Below, piece after piece: positions 17,202 to 25,887 of a DNA stretch of 48,886 nucleotides. Origin of the DNA: an uncultured Lachnobacterium sp. (GTDB lineage Bacteria > Bacillota > Clostridia > Lachnospirales > Lachnospiraceae); contig UQRC01000018.1 in assembly GCA_900543445.1 (NCBI GenBank), positions 1 through 48,886 of the forward strand, given 5' to 3'. Within the stretch, counting starts at the first letter, position 1, and each line of letters begins with the position of its first letter. Position numbers and translations under genes: made by a program. The notes under the pieces were generated by a model. The model saw nothing but the letters and a program-made list of their open reading frames with translations, made no database searches and was not told the origin of the DNA.

Positions 17202-18158
17202 ATGAAAAAAAAGCTAAGCCTGTTGCTGTGCCTTGTTCTGCTTCTGCTCACCGGATGCGGACAGATCGGCAGCTCCATCCGCTTCGGTGCAGCAGATGTC
17301 GGTGGAATGTATTATCCGTTCGCATCTTCCTACACCGGGCTTGTCTCCAAAGACAACGCCGACTACCAGTTTGAGGTAAAGTCGACCGCAGGATCCGCAG
17401 CAAACTTAAGACTACTCTCCGGCAATTACATCGAACTTGGTATCGCACAGAACGATTTCATTGATGCAGCTTACAGCGGTACAGGCATTTTTAAAGGAAA
17501 CCAGTGTCGTGGCTACAAAGCGATTGCTTCTCTCTATCCGGAAGCGTGCCAGATTATCGTCCGTGCCGATTCTGACATTGAGACACTCAATGATCTGCAG
17601 GGCAAAACCGTAAGCATCGGAGCCGAAGAATCCGGAACCGAGAACAACGCAAAGCAGATCCTTACCATGAGCGGACTGACCGACGAACTGGTCACAATGG
17701 TTCAGCTTGATTATACACAGGCAGCGGACAAGCTTGCGTCCGGAGAGATTGACGCCTTCTTCTGTACCGCCGGTATTACAACAGGCGTCATCGAAGAGCT
17801 TGCCCGTTCCTGCGGAATTCGTGTTCTGAATATTGATAACACGTGCAGCGAAAAACTTCTGAAGGCCTATCCTTTTTACAGCCGATACACCATTCCTGCC
17901 GGTACTTACACCGGACAGGATGAAGATATCGAAACGCTTGCCGTCCAATCGGTTCTTCTTGCATCCGACAAGCTTTCAACCGACACTGTCAAGGAACTGA
18001 CTGCAGCACTCTTCGATCACACGAGCGACCTGCAATATGCAACATCCTTAAATCTGCAGCTGGATCCATCGTCCGCGACACTGGGAATTACTATTCCGTT
18101 CCATCCGGGCGCGGCAGCTTATTATAAGGATCAGGGAATTACCGTTCCAACAGAGTAA
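17202..18158 (+). CDS. TAXI-family solute-binding lipoprotein
   Basis: 318 residues. A lipoprotein signal with lipobox LLTGC (Cys19) is followed by a TAXI-type periplasmic binding fold. It has GAADVGGMYYPFA, STAGSAANLRLL, LGIAQND, LNDLQGKTVSIGAEESGT near residue 140, and GEIDAFFCTAG. TAXI proteins usually bind acidic amino acids or related anions for TRAP transporters. Here no TRAP membrane subunit follows; the next gene, 49 bases downstream, is a GltS-type symporter. AGGAGG precedes the start. The 200-base divergent region before it has a TATAAT at 17092-17097 but no clear -35. Confidence 0.92.
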   Translation: MKKKLSLLLCLVLLLLTGCGQIGSSIRFGAADVGGMYYPFASSYTGLVSKDNADYQFEVKSTAGSAANLRLLSGNYIELGIAQNDFIDAAYSGTGIFKGNQCRGYKAIASLYPEACQIIVRADSDIETLNDLQGKTVSIGAEESGTENNAKQILTMSGLTDELVTMVQLDYTQAADKLASGEIDAFFCTAGITTGVIEELARSCGIRVLNIDNTCSEKLLKAYPFYSRYTIPAGTYTGQDEDIETLAVQSVLLASDKLSTDTVKELTAALFDHTSDLQYATSLNLQLDPSSATLGITIPFHPGAAAYYKDQGITVPTE

Positions 18159-18207
18159 CAAAATGACATCTCAGTGAAATGCTTATCAGAAAGTAGAAAG
18201 GACTTAC

Positions 18208-19395
18208 ATGAAAATTCAGTTAGATATGTATCAAACGCTTGCCGTAGCAGTACTTGTTCTTATGCTCGGCAGCTTCTTAAGACGCAGGATCAGTTTTCTT
18301 GAGAAATTCTGTATCCCGGCTCCCGTCATCGGAGGACTTCTCTTCGCGATCATGACCTGTATCGGTCATGTCAGCGGAATTGCGGACTTCTCCTTTGACG
18401 ACACGCTCCGCGAGGTATGTATGGTATTCTTCTTTACCTCCGTTGGCTTTCAGGCCAACCTCAAGGTATTAAAAAGTGGTGGAAAATCCATGGCTGTATT
18501 CCTCTCACTCGTTATCGTACTTATCATTACGCAGAACCTTGTCGCTGTAGGACTTTCCAAGGTGTTGCACATCAATCCTCTCATCGGTATGTGTACCGGA
18601 TCGATTTCCATGGTCGGTGGACACGGTACAGCAGGAGCTTTCGGACCGGTTCTGGAAGACTTTAATGTAAGCGGTGCCACCACGATCTGTACCGCAGCAG
18701 CAACCTTCGGTCTGATTGCAGGAAGCTTGGTAGGCGGTCCGCTCGGCAAACGCCTTGTCGAGAAGAAAAATCTTCTCCCTACTGCCGTCACGGAGGATGA
18801 CAGTCTTCTGGTCGAGGATGAGAAGAAACATGAGCGTCACACCAATATGTATGCAGCCGCAGTCTTCCAGCTGATCCTTGCGATCGGACTCGGGACCATC
18901 TTCTCCTGGCTTCTGACGAAGACCGGACTGACCTTCCCGATCTACATCGGTGCGATGATCGCTGCAGCACTCATTCGTAACATTGCAGAGTATACCGGAC
19001 ATTTTACAATCCATATGGGTGAGATCAATGACCTCGGTGGTATCTCGCTTTCCCTGTTCCTTGGTATGGCGATGATCACCTTAAGACTCTGGGAACTGTC
19101 CTCACTCGCATTACCACTGATCGTACTGCTTGCTTCACAGGTTGTACTGATCGCGCTGTTTACGTACTTTATTGAGTTTAACATTATGGGAAGAGATTAC
19201 GATGCAGCAGTACTTGTTGCAGGAACCTGTGGCTTCGGTATGGGCGCCACCCCAAACGCGATGGCCAATATGCAGGCTCTGTGTGACCGCTATGTGCCGT
19301 CCGTGAAAGCCTACCTGCTCATTCCGCTCATCGGAAGTCTTTTTGCTGATTTCATCAACAGCCTTGCAATTACATTCTTTATCAATGTTTTATAA
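18208..19395 (+). CDS. gltS: GltS-type sodium/glutamate symporter
   Basis: 395 residues with about ten membrane spans in two inverted halves. GltS signatures are IPAPVIGGLLFA near the N-terminus, the reentrant-loop motif GGHGTAGAFGP around residue 135 and its counterpart GFGMGATPNAMANMQ around 345. The family imports glutamate with sodium. A charged central loop (TEDDSLLVEDEKKHERH) separates the halves. It sits between a TAXI binding lipoprotein and a 70-aa protein, all on the plus strand, which suggests a binding-protein-assisted version (inference). Confidence 0.92.
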   Translation: MKIQLDMYQTLAVAVLVLMLGSFLRRRISFLEKFCIPAPVIGGLLFAIMTCIGHVSGIADFSFDDTLREVCMVFFFTSVGFQANLKVLKSGGKSMAVFLSLVIVLIITQNLVAVGLSKVLHINPLIGMCTGSISMVGGHGTAGAFGPVLEDFNVSGATTICTAAATFGLIAGSLVGGPLGKRLVEKKNLLPTAVTEDDSLLVEDEKKHERHTNMYAAAVFQLILAIGLGTIFSWLLTKTGLTFPIYIGAMIAAALIRNIAEYTGHFTIHMGEINDLGGISLSLFLGMAMITLRLWELSSLALPLIVLLASQVVLIALFTYFIEFNIMGRDYDAAVLVAGTCGFGMGATPNAMANMQALCDRYVPSVKAYLLIPLIGSLFADFINSLAITFFINVL

Positions 19396-19412
19396 CTAAG
19401 GGAGATTTTATT

Positions 19413-19625
19413 ATGGGATTATTTATGAAATTGTTTCAGAAACGTGCCAAAGTAAATGCTGACCAAAAGCATGATTACGACTTAACCTACGACAATGTTG
19501 CCATTCCGGAGATCCACACACACAAAGTCAAGGAATCCGATGTCCACGAAGAGGACTTAAAGGATGCACATTATGACAGTGTTGCCATCCCGGAAGTACA
19601 CATCAAAAACACGAAAAAAAACTAA
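19413..19625 (+). CDS. 70-aa protein with an internal duplicated motif
   Basis: Starts 17 bases after gltS with an AAGGGAG site. After a basic amphipathic N-terminus (MGLFMKLFQKRAK) it carries two similar acidic/histidine-rich segments: YDNVAIPEIH near residue 26 and YDSVAIPEVH near residue 54. There is no membrane span. The first ~12 residues could lie along the membrane. It is probably co-expressed with the transporter and may be a small regulator or partner; no family recognised. Confidence 0.75.
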   Translation: MGLFMKLFQKRAKVNADQKHDYDLTYDNVAIPEIHTHKVKESDVHEEDLKDAHYDSVAIPEVHIKNTKKN

Positions 19626-19629
19626 AACA

Positions 19630-19689
19630 AACCGCTACTATTCTCACGCACACCATTTCTGATATGTGCAGTGATTAAGAGTAGCGGTT
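19630..19689. terminator. Bidirectional terminator between convergent operons
   Basis: Arms AACCGCTACT and AGTAGCGGTT pair perfectly, and the loop holds a further CACGCACA/TGTGCAGTG pairing. The minus-strand side runs into a T-rich stretch (TTTGTTTTAGTTTTTTT) and the plus side into ATCTCTTTCTT. It separates the transporter operon from the end of the cobalamin run. Confidence 0.75.
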
Positions 19690-19698
19690 ATCTCTTTC

Positions 19699-21123
19699 TT
19701 AACTTCTCTTCTCAAACGCACTCGCCTTGCTGACAAAATTCTGCGCAAATGCCGGGTTTGACGGATAATACAGATGTGCAAAAGAAAGCCAGACATGATC
19801 ATGATCGATCACACACGGATAATTTCTTCCGGTCACCGGCTTCGTTGCAACACAGTCACTTCCGTTATCCGAGCTGTCAAAATAGTGAAACTCATGCGCG
19901 CGGATTTTCTGTCCCTCCGGCAGGAAATTACTCTGCTTCTCCTCAAGTTCAATGTACCCGAATCGCACAAGTTTATTCTTATACTCGCACCTTGCGTGAA
20001 TTGCGCCGACAAACGGATATTCCTCTCCATTTTGCAGCTTTATGCTCTCATGCAGATATAGAAAGCCTCCGCACTCCGCCACAACCGGCATTCCCTCATT
20101 AACAGCCTCAAGAATGCTTTGCTTCATCTCTTCATTTGCAGCAAGCGCTTCCGCATGCAACTCCGGATACCCGCCGCCGAGCAGAATCCCGCAGCATCCA
20201 TCCGGAAGTCTTGTATCATGAATCGGTGAGAAATCGACAAGCTTCGCTCCACATTCCTGCAGCAGACGCAGATTCTCCTCGTAATAAAAGCAGAAAGCCT
20301 CATCCTTTGCGACTGCAATGACCGGAACCTTTTGTATATGCGGCTTTGCTTTCTGTTTTCGGATCATCGGTTGTCCTGCGCCATCCGCTTTCAGAGGCTC
20401 TGTCTTTTGGATATCAGTCACGTCATTTAACACTGGCGCATGCTCCGCGATCGTTACAATCTCATCTACACATACCGTCTTTGTAATTTCTTCGGTAAGA
20501 CGCTTTAAATCTTCTCGGATTCCGGTAATCTCCTCTGGCATTACTAGTCCTAGATGTCTGCTTTGCAGCGCAAAGTCTTTCATATCCGGCACATAACCCA
20601 CAACCTTAATCGGCAGTCCTTCCTCGATCATTGGTTTCATCGTAGCATAATACATTGCGGACATCCGGTTTAAGATCACACCCTTGATCAGATGTGCCTT
20701 ATCATACGAGAGGAAGCCTGCAATCAATGGAATCATCGATCGCCCCATTCCTTTCACATCAACCACGAGTATGATCGGTGTCTTCGTAACCTCTGCCAGA
20801 TGATAGGACGAACCTTCCTTACGAATTCCACCGAGTCCGTCATACAGTCCCATTACCCCCTCTATGACCGCAAAATCATTCTCGCCTCGATCCTTTAAGA
20901 ACAATTTTCTCGTCTGCTCCTCCCCGGTAAAAAAGGTATCCAGATTCCGGGACGGGACACCGATCACCGTACGGTGAAACATCGGATCAATATAATCCGG
21001 TCCGCACTTGTATGAAATTACAGATTCACCACGATCCATGAGCGCCTGTAAGAGCGCACACGTTATTGTCGTCTTACCGCTTCCACTTTTCGGTGCGGCA
21101 AGCATGATGCGTTTCATCTTCAT
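19699..21123 (-). CDS. cbiA: Cobyrinate a,c-diamide synthase
   Basis: 474 residues. ATP- and glutamine-dependent amidation of the a and c side chains of cobyrinate. N-terminal P-loop-type APKSGSGKTTIT (residues ~10-21), the DVKGMGRSMIPL region, and a C-terminal class I amidotransferase-like domain with the nucleophile in VVAECGGFLYL. It follows the cbiJET fusion with no gap and closes the cobalamin run before a bidirectional terminator. The family name cobB is used in aerobic-pathway organisms. Confidence 0.94.
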   Translation of the reverse strand: MKMKRIMLAAPKSGSGKTTITCALLQALMDRGESVISYKCGPDYIDPMFHRTVIGVPSRNLDTFFTGEEQTRKLFLKDRGENDFAVIEGVMGLYDGLGGIRKEGSSYHLAEVTKTPIILVVDVKGMGRSMIPLIAGFLSYDKAHLIKGVILNRMSAMYYATMKPMIEEGLPIKVVGYVPDMKDFALQSRHLGLVMPEEITGIREDLKRLTEEITKTVCVDEIVTIAEHAPVLNDVTDIQKTEPLKADGAGQPMIRKQKAKPHIQKVPVIAVAKDEAFCFYYEENLRLLQECGAKLVDFSPIHDTRLPDGCCGILLGGGYPELHAEALAANEEMKQSILEAVNEGMPVVAECGGFLYLHESIKLQNGEEYPFVGAIHARCEYKNKLVRFGYIELEEKQSNFLPEGQKIRAHEFHYFDSSDNGSDCVATKPVTGRNYPCVIDHDHVWLSFAHLYYPSNPAFAQNFVSKASAFEKRS

Positions 21124-23157
21124 TTACATTCCTCTCTTAAAGTCAAATGCACAGATCCACACAGGATTTTCTGCTTTCATCAGATGATACGAACCGACTT
21201 TCGCAGATCTGCTCACCTGCATCTGCACGATTTCCTCATGCCCAATTGGAAATTGCTCCAACACTTCTCTCATCTCACAGATCGTCTCCATGCTGATTGC
21301 ATTGATCACAACACGCATGGTCGGATTCTTCCGATACAAAAGCGACAGAATTTCCTTTAGATTACCACCGCTTCCACCAATAAAGGCATGTGTCGGCGCC
21401 GGAAGCTCCTCCATACCATCCGGAGCCTCAGCCTCCACAATCTCTATATTTTGAAGCCCCAGCTGCTGTCTGTTCCTCTCGATTAGAGTGACTGCCTCCG
21501 GCTTTCGCTCAATTGCATACACATAGACAGACGGATCTACTGCCGCCATCTCCATCGCGATCGATCCGGTTCCGCTTCCGACATCATAGACAACTGCACC
21601 TTCATGCAGATGCAGCTTACAGATACTGACTTCACGCACTTCTTCCTTCGTCATCGGCACCTTATCCCTGATAAACGAAGCATCTGACATTCCATGTGTC
21701 ACCGGCATCTGTCCCGCTTGCGGATTTAAGATCAGACAAACATACAATCCCTTCTTCTCGCAGGACAAACATTCCTCCGGCGAAAGCGTTAAGATTTCTT
21801 CCTCCGGATAGGACAGCTGATAGCCTGCGATCACCGTACACATATTAAGATCCGCTTCCACCAGCTGCTGCCCGATTCTGATCACATCCTGAACTCCCGA
21901 GACAAGCAGAAATGTTTTCTTCTCATAACGCACGGTTCTTGCCAGATTATAAAGCTTTTTGCCATGCATGCTGAGAATCTTCGCATCCTGATAACTGACG
22001 CCCGCCCTTGCAGCCAGATAAGAGACTGACGAAATCCCCGGAAGTATCTGCACATTCGCATGCAACAGTCCCTTGTCACACGCATCCTGAAGCGCATCAT
22101 ACAAGGTCTGGCATCCACTGTAGAATCCACTGTCCCCGGAAAAAAGAATCACAACGTTCTTCGTTCCATACTTTACGTGCGACTGCTGCACCTCCTGCAG
22201 ATATGGAATGATCTGCTCCGCCAGATAATAAGGCTTCTTCTCGATCACTGGTGTATAGCCCTCAATCATACGACTTGCCCCCAGCAGATAATCCGCTTCT
22301 GCAATTGCCTGCTGCACTTCGATCGTCAGAGACTTCTCGTTTCCCATACCAATACCAGCCAAAAGGATATTCATATGAGACTCCGGCAGAATCTTTGTAT
22401 CACAGATTTCTTCCAGTCTGTGGCACACCTCTTCAAACGAAAGCCCCACCGTCTGTTCTCCTTGTCCTACAACAAAAATAGGAATCTTTGCATTCTGTGC
22501 CGCCTTGACCTTATCCTGATATCCACCGTTTGCACCGCTTTGCTTCGTCACAAGACAACGAATCTGAAACTGCGTGATCAGTGCTTCATTCATCTGCACC
22601 GAAAACGGTCCCTGCATCGCAATAATCTGCTTTCCGGTAATTCCCTGCTCATGACAGAGTGTCAGGCTTTCCATCCCCGGAAGCACACGCACAAAAAGGC
22701 GATCCTTAACAGACGGCTCCCTACAGTATACCGCAAGTTCCTTGCTTCCTGTCGTAAGAAGAATGTTCCCTTTGATTTCCTGTAAAGCCTCTGCACAGGA
22801 CGCATTATCCTCAAAGAGAACAATTCCATCTGCGATCTTATCACAACCGGTATCCCGCAACAGGCGCAGATACGTCACGCCACATTGTCTGGCTGCCGCT
22901 TCTATATTCTGCGTCACTACCGTTGCATACGGATGCGTGGCATCCACTATAATCTCATATGCCCCCTCCTGCATGAAACAAACCATCTCACGCCCATCCA
23001 TTCTTCCACAATGGACCATCGTAAAGGGGGTCTGCTGCAATACAATTTCTCCGTATTCCGTTGCTACACATACCGTATGATGAATCTTGGCTTTCACCAG
23101 ACATTCACAAAGTTCTCTACCTTCCGTTGTCCCCGCAAAAATCAGTATTCTTCTCAA
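21124..23157 (-). CDS. cbiJ-cbiET: CbiJ-CbiE-CbiT triple fusion (precorrin-6A reductase / C5,C15 methyltransferase / decarboxylase)
   Basis: 677 residues with three enzymes in one chain. Residues ~1-260 are CbiJ/CobK (ILIFAGTTEGREL start, VDATHPYA). Residues ~263-470 are CbiE, starting at MNILLAGIGMGNEK, with FSGDSGFYSG. Residues ~490-677 are CbiT, with SAM motif VYDVGSGTGSIAMEMA and GGSGGNLKEIL. Together they reduce cobalt-precorrin-6A, methylate C5 and C15 and decarboxylate the acetate at C12. CbiET fusions (CobL) are common; adding CbiJ at the front is less so. The start is TTG (23155-23157), eight bases after GAGG and about 41 bases inside cbiH. Confidence 0.93.
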   Translation of the reverse strand: MRRILIFAGTTEGRELCECLVKAKIHHTVCVATEYGEIVLQQTPFTMVHCGRMDGREMVCFMQEGAYEIIVDATHPYATVVTQNIEAAARQCGVTYLRLLRDTGCDKIADGIVLFEDNASCAEALQEIKGNILLTTGSKELAVYCREPSVKDRLFVRVLPGMESLTLCHEQGITGKQIIAMQGPFSVQMNEALITQFQIRCLVTKQSGANGGYQDKVKAAQNAKIPIFVVGQGEQTVGLSFEEVCHRLEEICDTKILPESHMNILLAGIGMGNEKSLTIEVQQAIAEADYLLGASRMIEGYTPVIEKKPYYLAEQIIPYLQEVQQSHVKYGTKNVVILFSGDSGFYSGCQTLYDALQDACDKGLLHANVQILPGISSVSYLAARAGVSYQDAKILSMHGKKLYNLARTVRYEKKTFLLVSGVQDVIRIGQQLVEADLNMCTVIAGYQLSYPEEEILTLSPEECLSCEKKGLYVCLILNPQAGQMPVTHGMSDASFIRDKVPMTKEEVREVSICKLHLHEGAVVYDVGSGTGSIAMEMAAVDPSVYVYAIERKPEAVTLIERNRQQLGLQNIEIVEAEAPDGMEELPAPTHAFIGGSGGNLKEILSLLYRKNPTMRVVINAISMETICEMREVLEQFPIGHEEIVQMQVSRSAKVGSYHLMKAENPVWICAFDFKRGM

Positions 23158-23884
23158 TTTGATAACCTCGCTTCGTAACCAGCTTTTTGTCTATGATCTC
23201 TGTCCCCTGATTTCCGACAAAAACCGTTGTAAACATGTTCACTTCTGCATCCCGCAGTTCTCCGAGCGTACATGTGACCGCACGAGTTCCCTCTCGTCCG
23301 ATGTTCCCCACATACCCGCACGGGCGTTCCGGCTCCAGCACCGTAAGTAAGATATCACACGCCTTTTGCAGATAATCCTTACGCTTGTGGCTCGAAGGAT
23401 TGTAGATTGCAATCGCGAAATCGCCCTCCGCCGCAGCAATCAGACGTTTCTTGATCGTTTCCCACGGGGTTAGAAGGTCACTCAGTGAGATCACGCAGAA
23501 ATCATGGTTTAAAGGCGCACCCAGTACAGCTGCTCCGCTGCTTGCCGCTGTAATTCCGGGAATCACAACCACTTCCGTATCCGGGTATTCCTTCCCTACC
23601 TCGTACATCAGTGAGGCGAGTCCATAGATTCCCGCATCTCCACTACAGATTAAAGAAACCTGATGCCCTTTGCCCGCTTCCTCAAAACAAAGCCTGCATC
23701 GTTCCTCCTCCTGCCGCATCGGCGTTGTAAGAAGTGTCTTGTTCGCAAACCTCTCACCCAGTAACTTAATATAGACTGTATAGCCGACAATGACATCCGA
23801 CTGCTCCAATGCATGAAGTGCCTCCATCGTCATCATCTCTTCCTTTCCAGGTCCCATTCCAATCACATAAATTCTATTCTTCAT
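23117..23884 (-). CDS. cbiH: Cobalt-precorrin-3B C17-methyltransferase
   Basis: 255 residues. SAM-dependent methylation at C17 with ring contraction. Tetrapyrrole methylase motifs are YVIGMGPGKEEMMT at the start, SLICSGDAGIYGLA near 80, and IAIYNPSSHKRKDYL near 155. The start overlaps the cbiG stop (ATG inside its last codons), and its own end overlaps the cbiJET start by about 41 bases, so translation is coupled. Confidence 0.94.
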   Translation of the reverse strand: MKNRIYVIGMGPGKEEMMTMEALHALEQSDVIVGYTVYIKLLGERFANKTLLTTPMRQEEERCRLCFEEAGKGHQVSLICSGDAGIYGLASLMYEVGKEYPDTEVVVIPGITAASSGAAVLGAPLNHDFCVISLSDLLTPWETIKKRLIAAAEGDFAIAIYNPSSHKRKDYLQKACDILLTVLEPERPCGYVGNIGREGTRAVTCTLGELRDAEVNMFTTVFVGNQGTEIIDKKLVTKRGYQIEKNTDFCGDNGR

Positions 23885-25031
23885 CCAGTATCACACTCCA
23901 ATTTCTTTCTGCAATCGCGATCGTCATTCCATCGAACGCCTGCTTTTCATAAATCAATGTGCCATTTGCCTCACATCCGGCAAGTGCTGCCCGCTCACAG
24001 ACATTGTCTACTCCAACCTGCGCCTTCACAAATTCGGACGAATGTACACACGCACCAACACGATTTAATTCTTCCGCTGTATAGGTAAAAAAAGGAATCC
24101 GCATCCGCTCGCTGATTGCAAGCAGTCCCGGTTCGTCCTTCTTCTTATCAATGGAGGCAAGTGCATAGACTTCTCCCGGTTCAACCATTGCTTGCTCCAG
24201 CGTCTCCTGATAGAAAGCAAGCAGTTCCTCAGTATCTTTATTCTTCCTGCATCCCATTCCAACCACATAACGCTTTGGGCGGAGCCAGATCAAGGCATTC
24301 TTATTATCTGGAGTCTCAGACACAACAATATCGATTTGCTGATTCTTCACATAAGGAACTAACCTGAGCGGCGACTCTACGCCGCACACTTCCTGATCCT
24401 GTTTGTGCATACTGGCCTCCCGCAGCAATTGATTCTCTGCTTCCGTAAAATCTTCTTCGCATACTTCACAGAACTTCGGATGATAACACTCTATGTTTTT
24501 CGCACGAACAGCGATCGTCAGCTGCTCGCCCACAAGTGCCTTCGCAGACACCTTCGCAATACCGTCTTTGTTCATGATCTCCAGATGATTGCGCTTTGCA
24601 AACAGATCCACCGCAAATTTCTTCTGCACATCCGTTGCGGTCGTGATGACAGGACACGCATCCATAAGACCCGCGAGTTCACGCGCCAGCTCATTCGCGC
24701 CTCCGACATGTCCGGAAAGAATCGGGATCACATACTGCCCCTCCTCGTCCATCACAATCACCGGAACATCATGCAGCTTGTCCGTAAGATTCGGTGCGAT
24801 CGCACGGACCGCAATCCCGCAGGCTCCGATAAACAGGAGTGCATCTCCCTCCGCCATGCGCTGCGCCGTCCATACCTGAAGTGATTCTTTAACCCGCTGA
24901 ACTTTCAAATCTTCTGCCGTATATCGGGAGCACTTCGTATAGAGCATCACTTTGCGTCCGGAAAGTCTCTTTGCCACCGTCTGCGATAACTTTATTCCAT
25001 TCTCTGTGAAACTGATGATTGCAAGTTTCAT
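23874..25031 (-). CDS. cbiG: Cobalt-precorrin-5A hydrolase
   Basis: 385 residues. CbiG opens the delta-lactone of cobalt-precorrin-5A and releases acetaldehyde, a hallmark of the anaerobic route. The N-terminal domain has IGACGIAVRAIAPNL and SGHVGGANELA (CbiG_N), a middle variable domain follows, and the C-terminal domain has VGMGCRKNKDTEELL (CbiG_C). GGCAGGAG precedes the ATG. A 97-base gap with nothing recognisable lies between it and cbiF upstream. Confidence 0.94.
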   Translation of the reverse strand: MKLAIISFTENGIKLSQTVAKRLSGRKVMLYTKCSRYTAEDLKVQRVKESLQVWTAQRMAEGDALLFIGACGIAVRAIAPNLTDKLHDVPVIVMDEEGQYVIPILSGHVGGANELARELAGLMDACPVITTATDVQKKFAVDLFAKRNHLEIMNKDGIAKVSAKALVGEQLTIAVRAKNIECYHPKFCEVCEEDFTEAENQLLREASMHKQDQEVCGVESPLRLVPYVKNQQIDIVVSETPDNKNALIWLRPKRYVVGMGCRKNKDTEELLAFYQETLEQAMVEPGEVYALASIDKKKDEPGLLAISERMRIPFFTYTAEELNRVGACVHSSEFVKAQVGVDNVCERAALAGCEANGTLIYEKQAFDGMTIAIAERNWSVILDEE

Positions 25032-25128
25032 ACCAACTTCTCCTGCCTACTCCTTCTTACCCTCGAGTGAGTTCCAACCATTTCTGCCATCCAGACAATA
25101 CGATCACTGAATGCGTAATCATTCTGTC

Positions 25129-25887
25129 CTATTCCTTCGCCTTCCGAAACTCTGTCGAGAAATCCGGTGCATACAGTCTCGACTTCTGGTAATGCTGATG
25201 CGTAAGCACATCTCCGACCAGCACAAGCGCTGTCTTTGTGATATTGTGTGCTTCTGCCGTATCTGCAAGACTTCCGACCGTACAGACATAAGCCTCTTCC
25301 TCCGGCCATGTTGCCTTATATACAAGCGCTGCCGGCGTATCTTCCCTGTATCCTCCAGCGACCAGTCTCCGACTTAATTCTGTGAGCATTCCGGTGCTTA
25401 AGTAGATTGCCATAGACGCCTGATGTGCCGCAAAGCTTTCAATGCTCTCCTTTGCAGGCACCTTCGTTCTTCCTTCCATTCTCGTAATGATCAGAGACTG
25501 TGAGATATCCGGAAGCGTGTACTCCAGATTCAGCGAAGCCGCCGCACCGAAGCACGCACTCACCCCCGGACAGCTCTCATATGCGATTCCAAGTACATCA
25601 AGTTCATCCATCTGCTCCCGGATGGCGCCATACACACTCGGATCCCCGGTATGCAGCCGGACGAGTTCCTGTCCCTTTGCATGTGCTTCTTTCATCACAT
25701 CAATGACTTCATCCAACGTCATCTTCGCGCTGTTGTATATTTTACAAGTTTCCTTCGCATATTCCAAAAGCTCCGGGTTTACCAGAGATCCCGCATAAAT
25801 GACCACATCCGCTTTCTCAAGCAAACGCATTCCACGCACCGTGATCAGGTCTGTGGCTCCGCATCCCGCTCCAACAAAGTAAACCAT
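25129..25887 (-). CDS. cbiF: Cobalt-precorrin-4 C11-methyltransferase
   Basis: 252 residues. SAM-dependent methylation at C11. The N-terminus VYFVGAGCGATDLITVRG, the VIYAGSLVNPE segment, LHTGDPSVYGAI near 85 and CPGVSACFGAAA near 110 are diagnostic of CbiF/CobM. The start overlaps the end of cbiD by about 43 bases, so the two are translationally coupled. Confidence 0.95.
   Translation of the reverse strand: MVYFVGAGCGATDLITVRGMRLLEKADVVIYAGSLVNPELLEYAKETCKIYNSAKMTLDEVIDVMKEAHAKGQELVRLHTGDPSVYGAIREQMDELDVLGIAYESCPGVSACFGAAASLNLEYTLPDISQSLIITRMEGRTKVPAKESIESFAAHQASMAIYLSTGMLTELSRRLVAGGYREDTPAALVYKATWPEEEAYVCTVGSLADTAEAHNITKTALVLVGDVLTHQHYQKSRLYAPDFSTEFRKAKE

Noticed and set aside
22060..22785. 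Long plus-strand open frame (241 codons) opposite the cbiJET fusion
   Set aside because: Composition (many Leu/His/Arg) is that of an antisense shadow; no RBS and no domain.
25032..25128. Possible extra small gene between cbiF and cbiG
   Set aside because: The minus-strand frame there has no family features, no good RBS and mostly overlaps cbiF.
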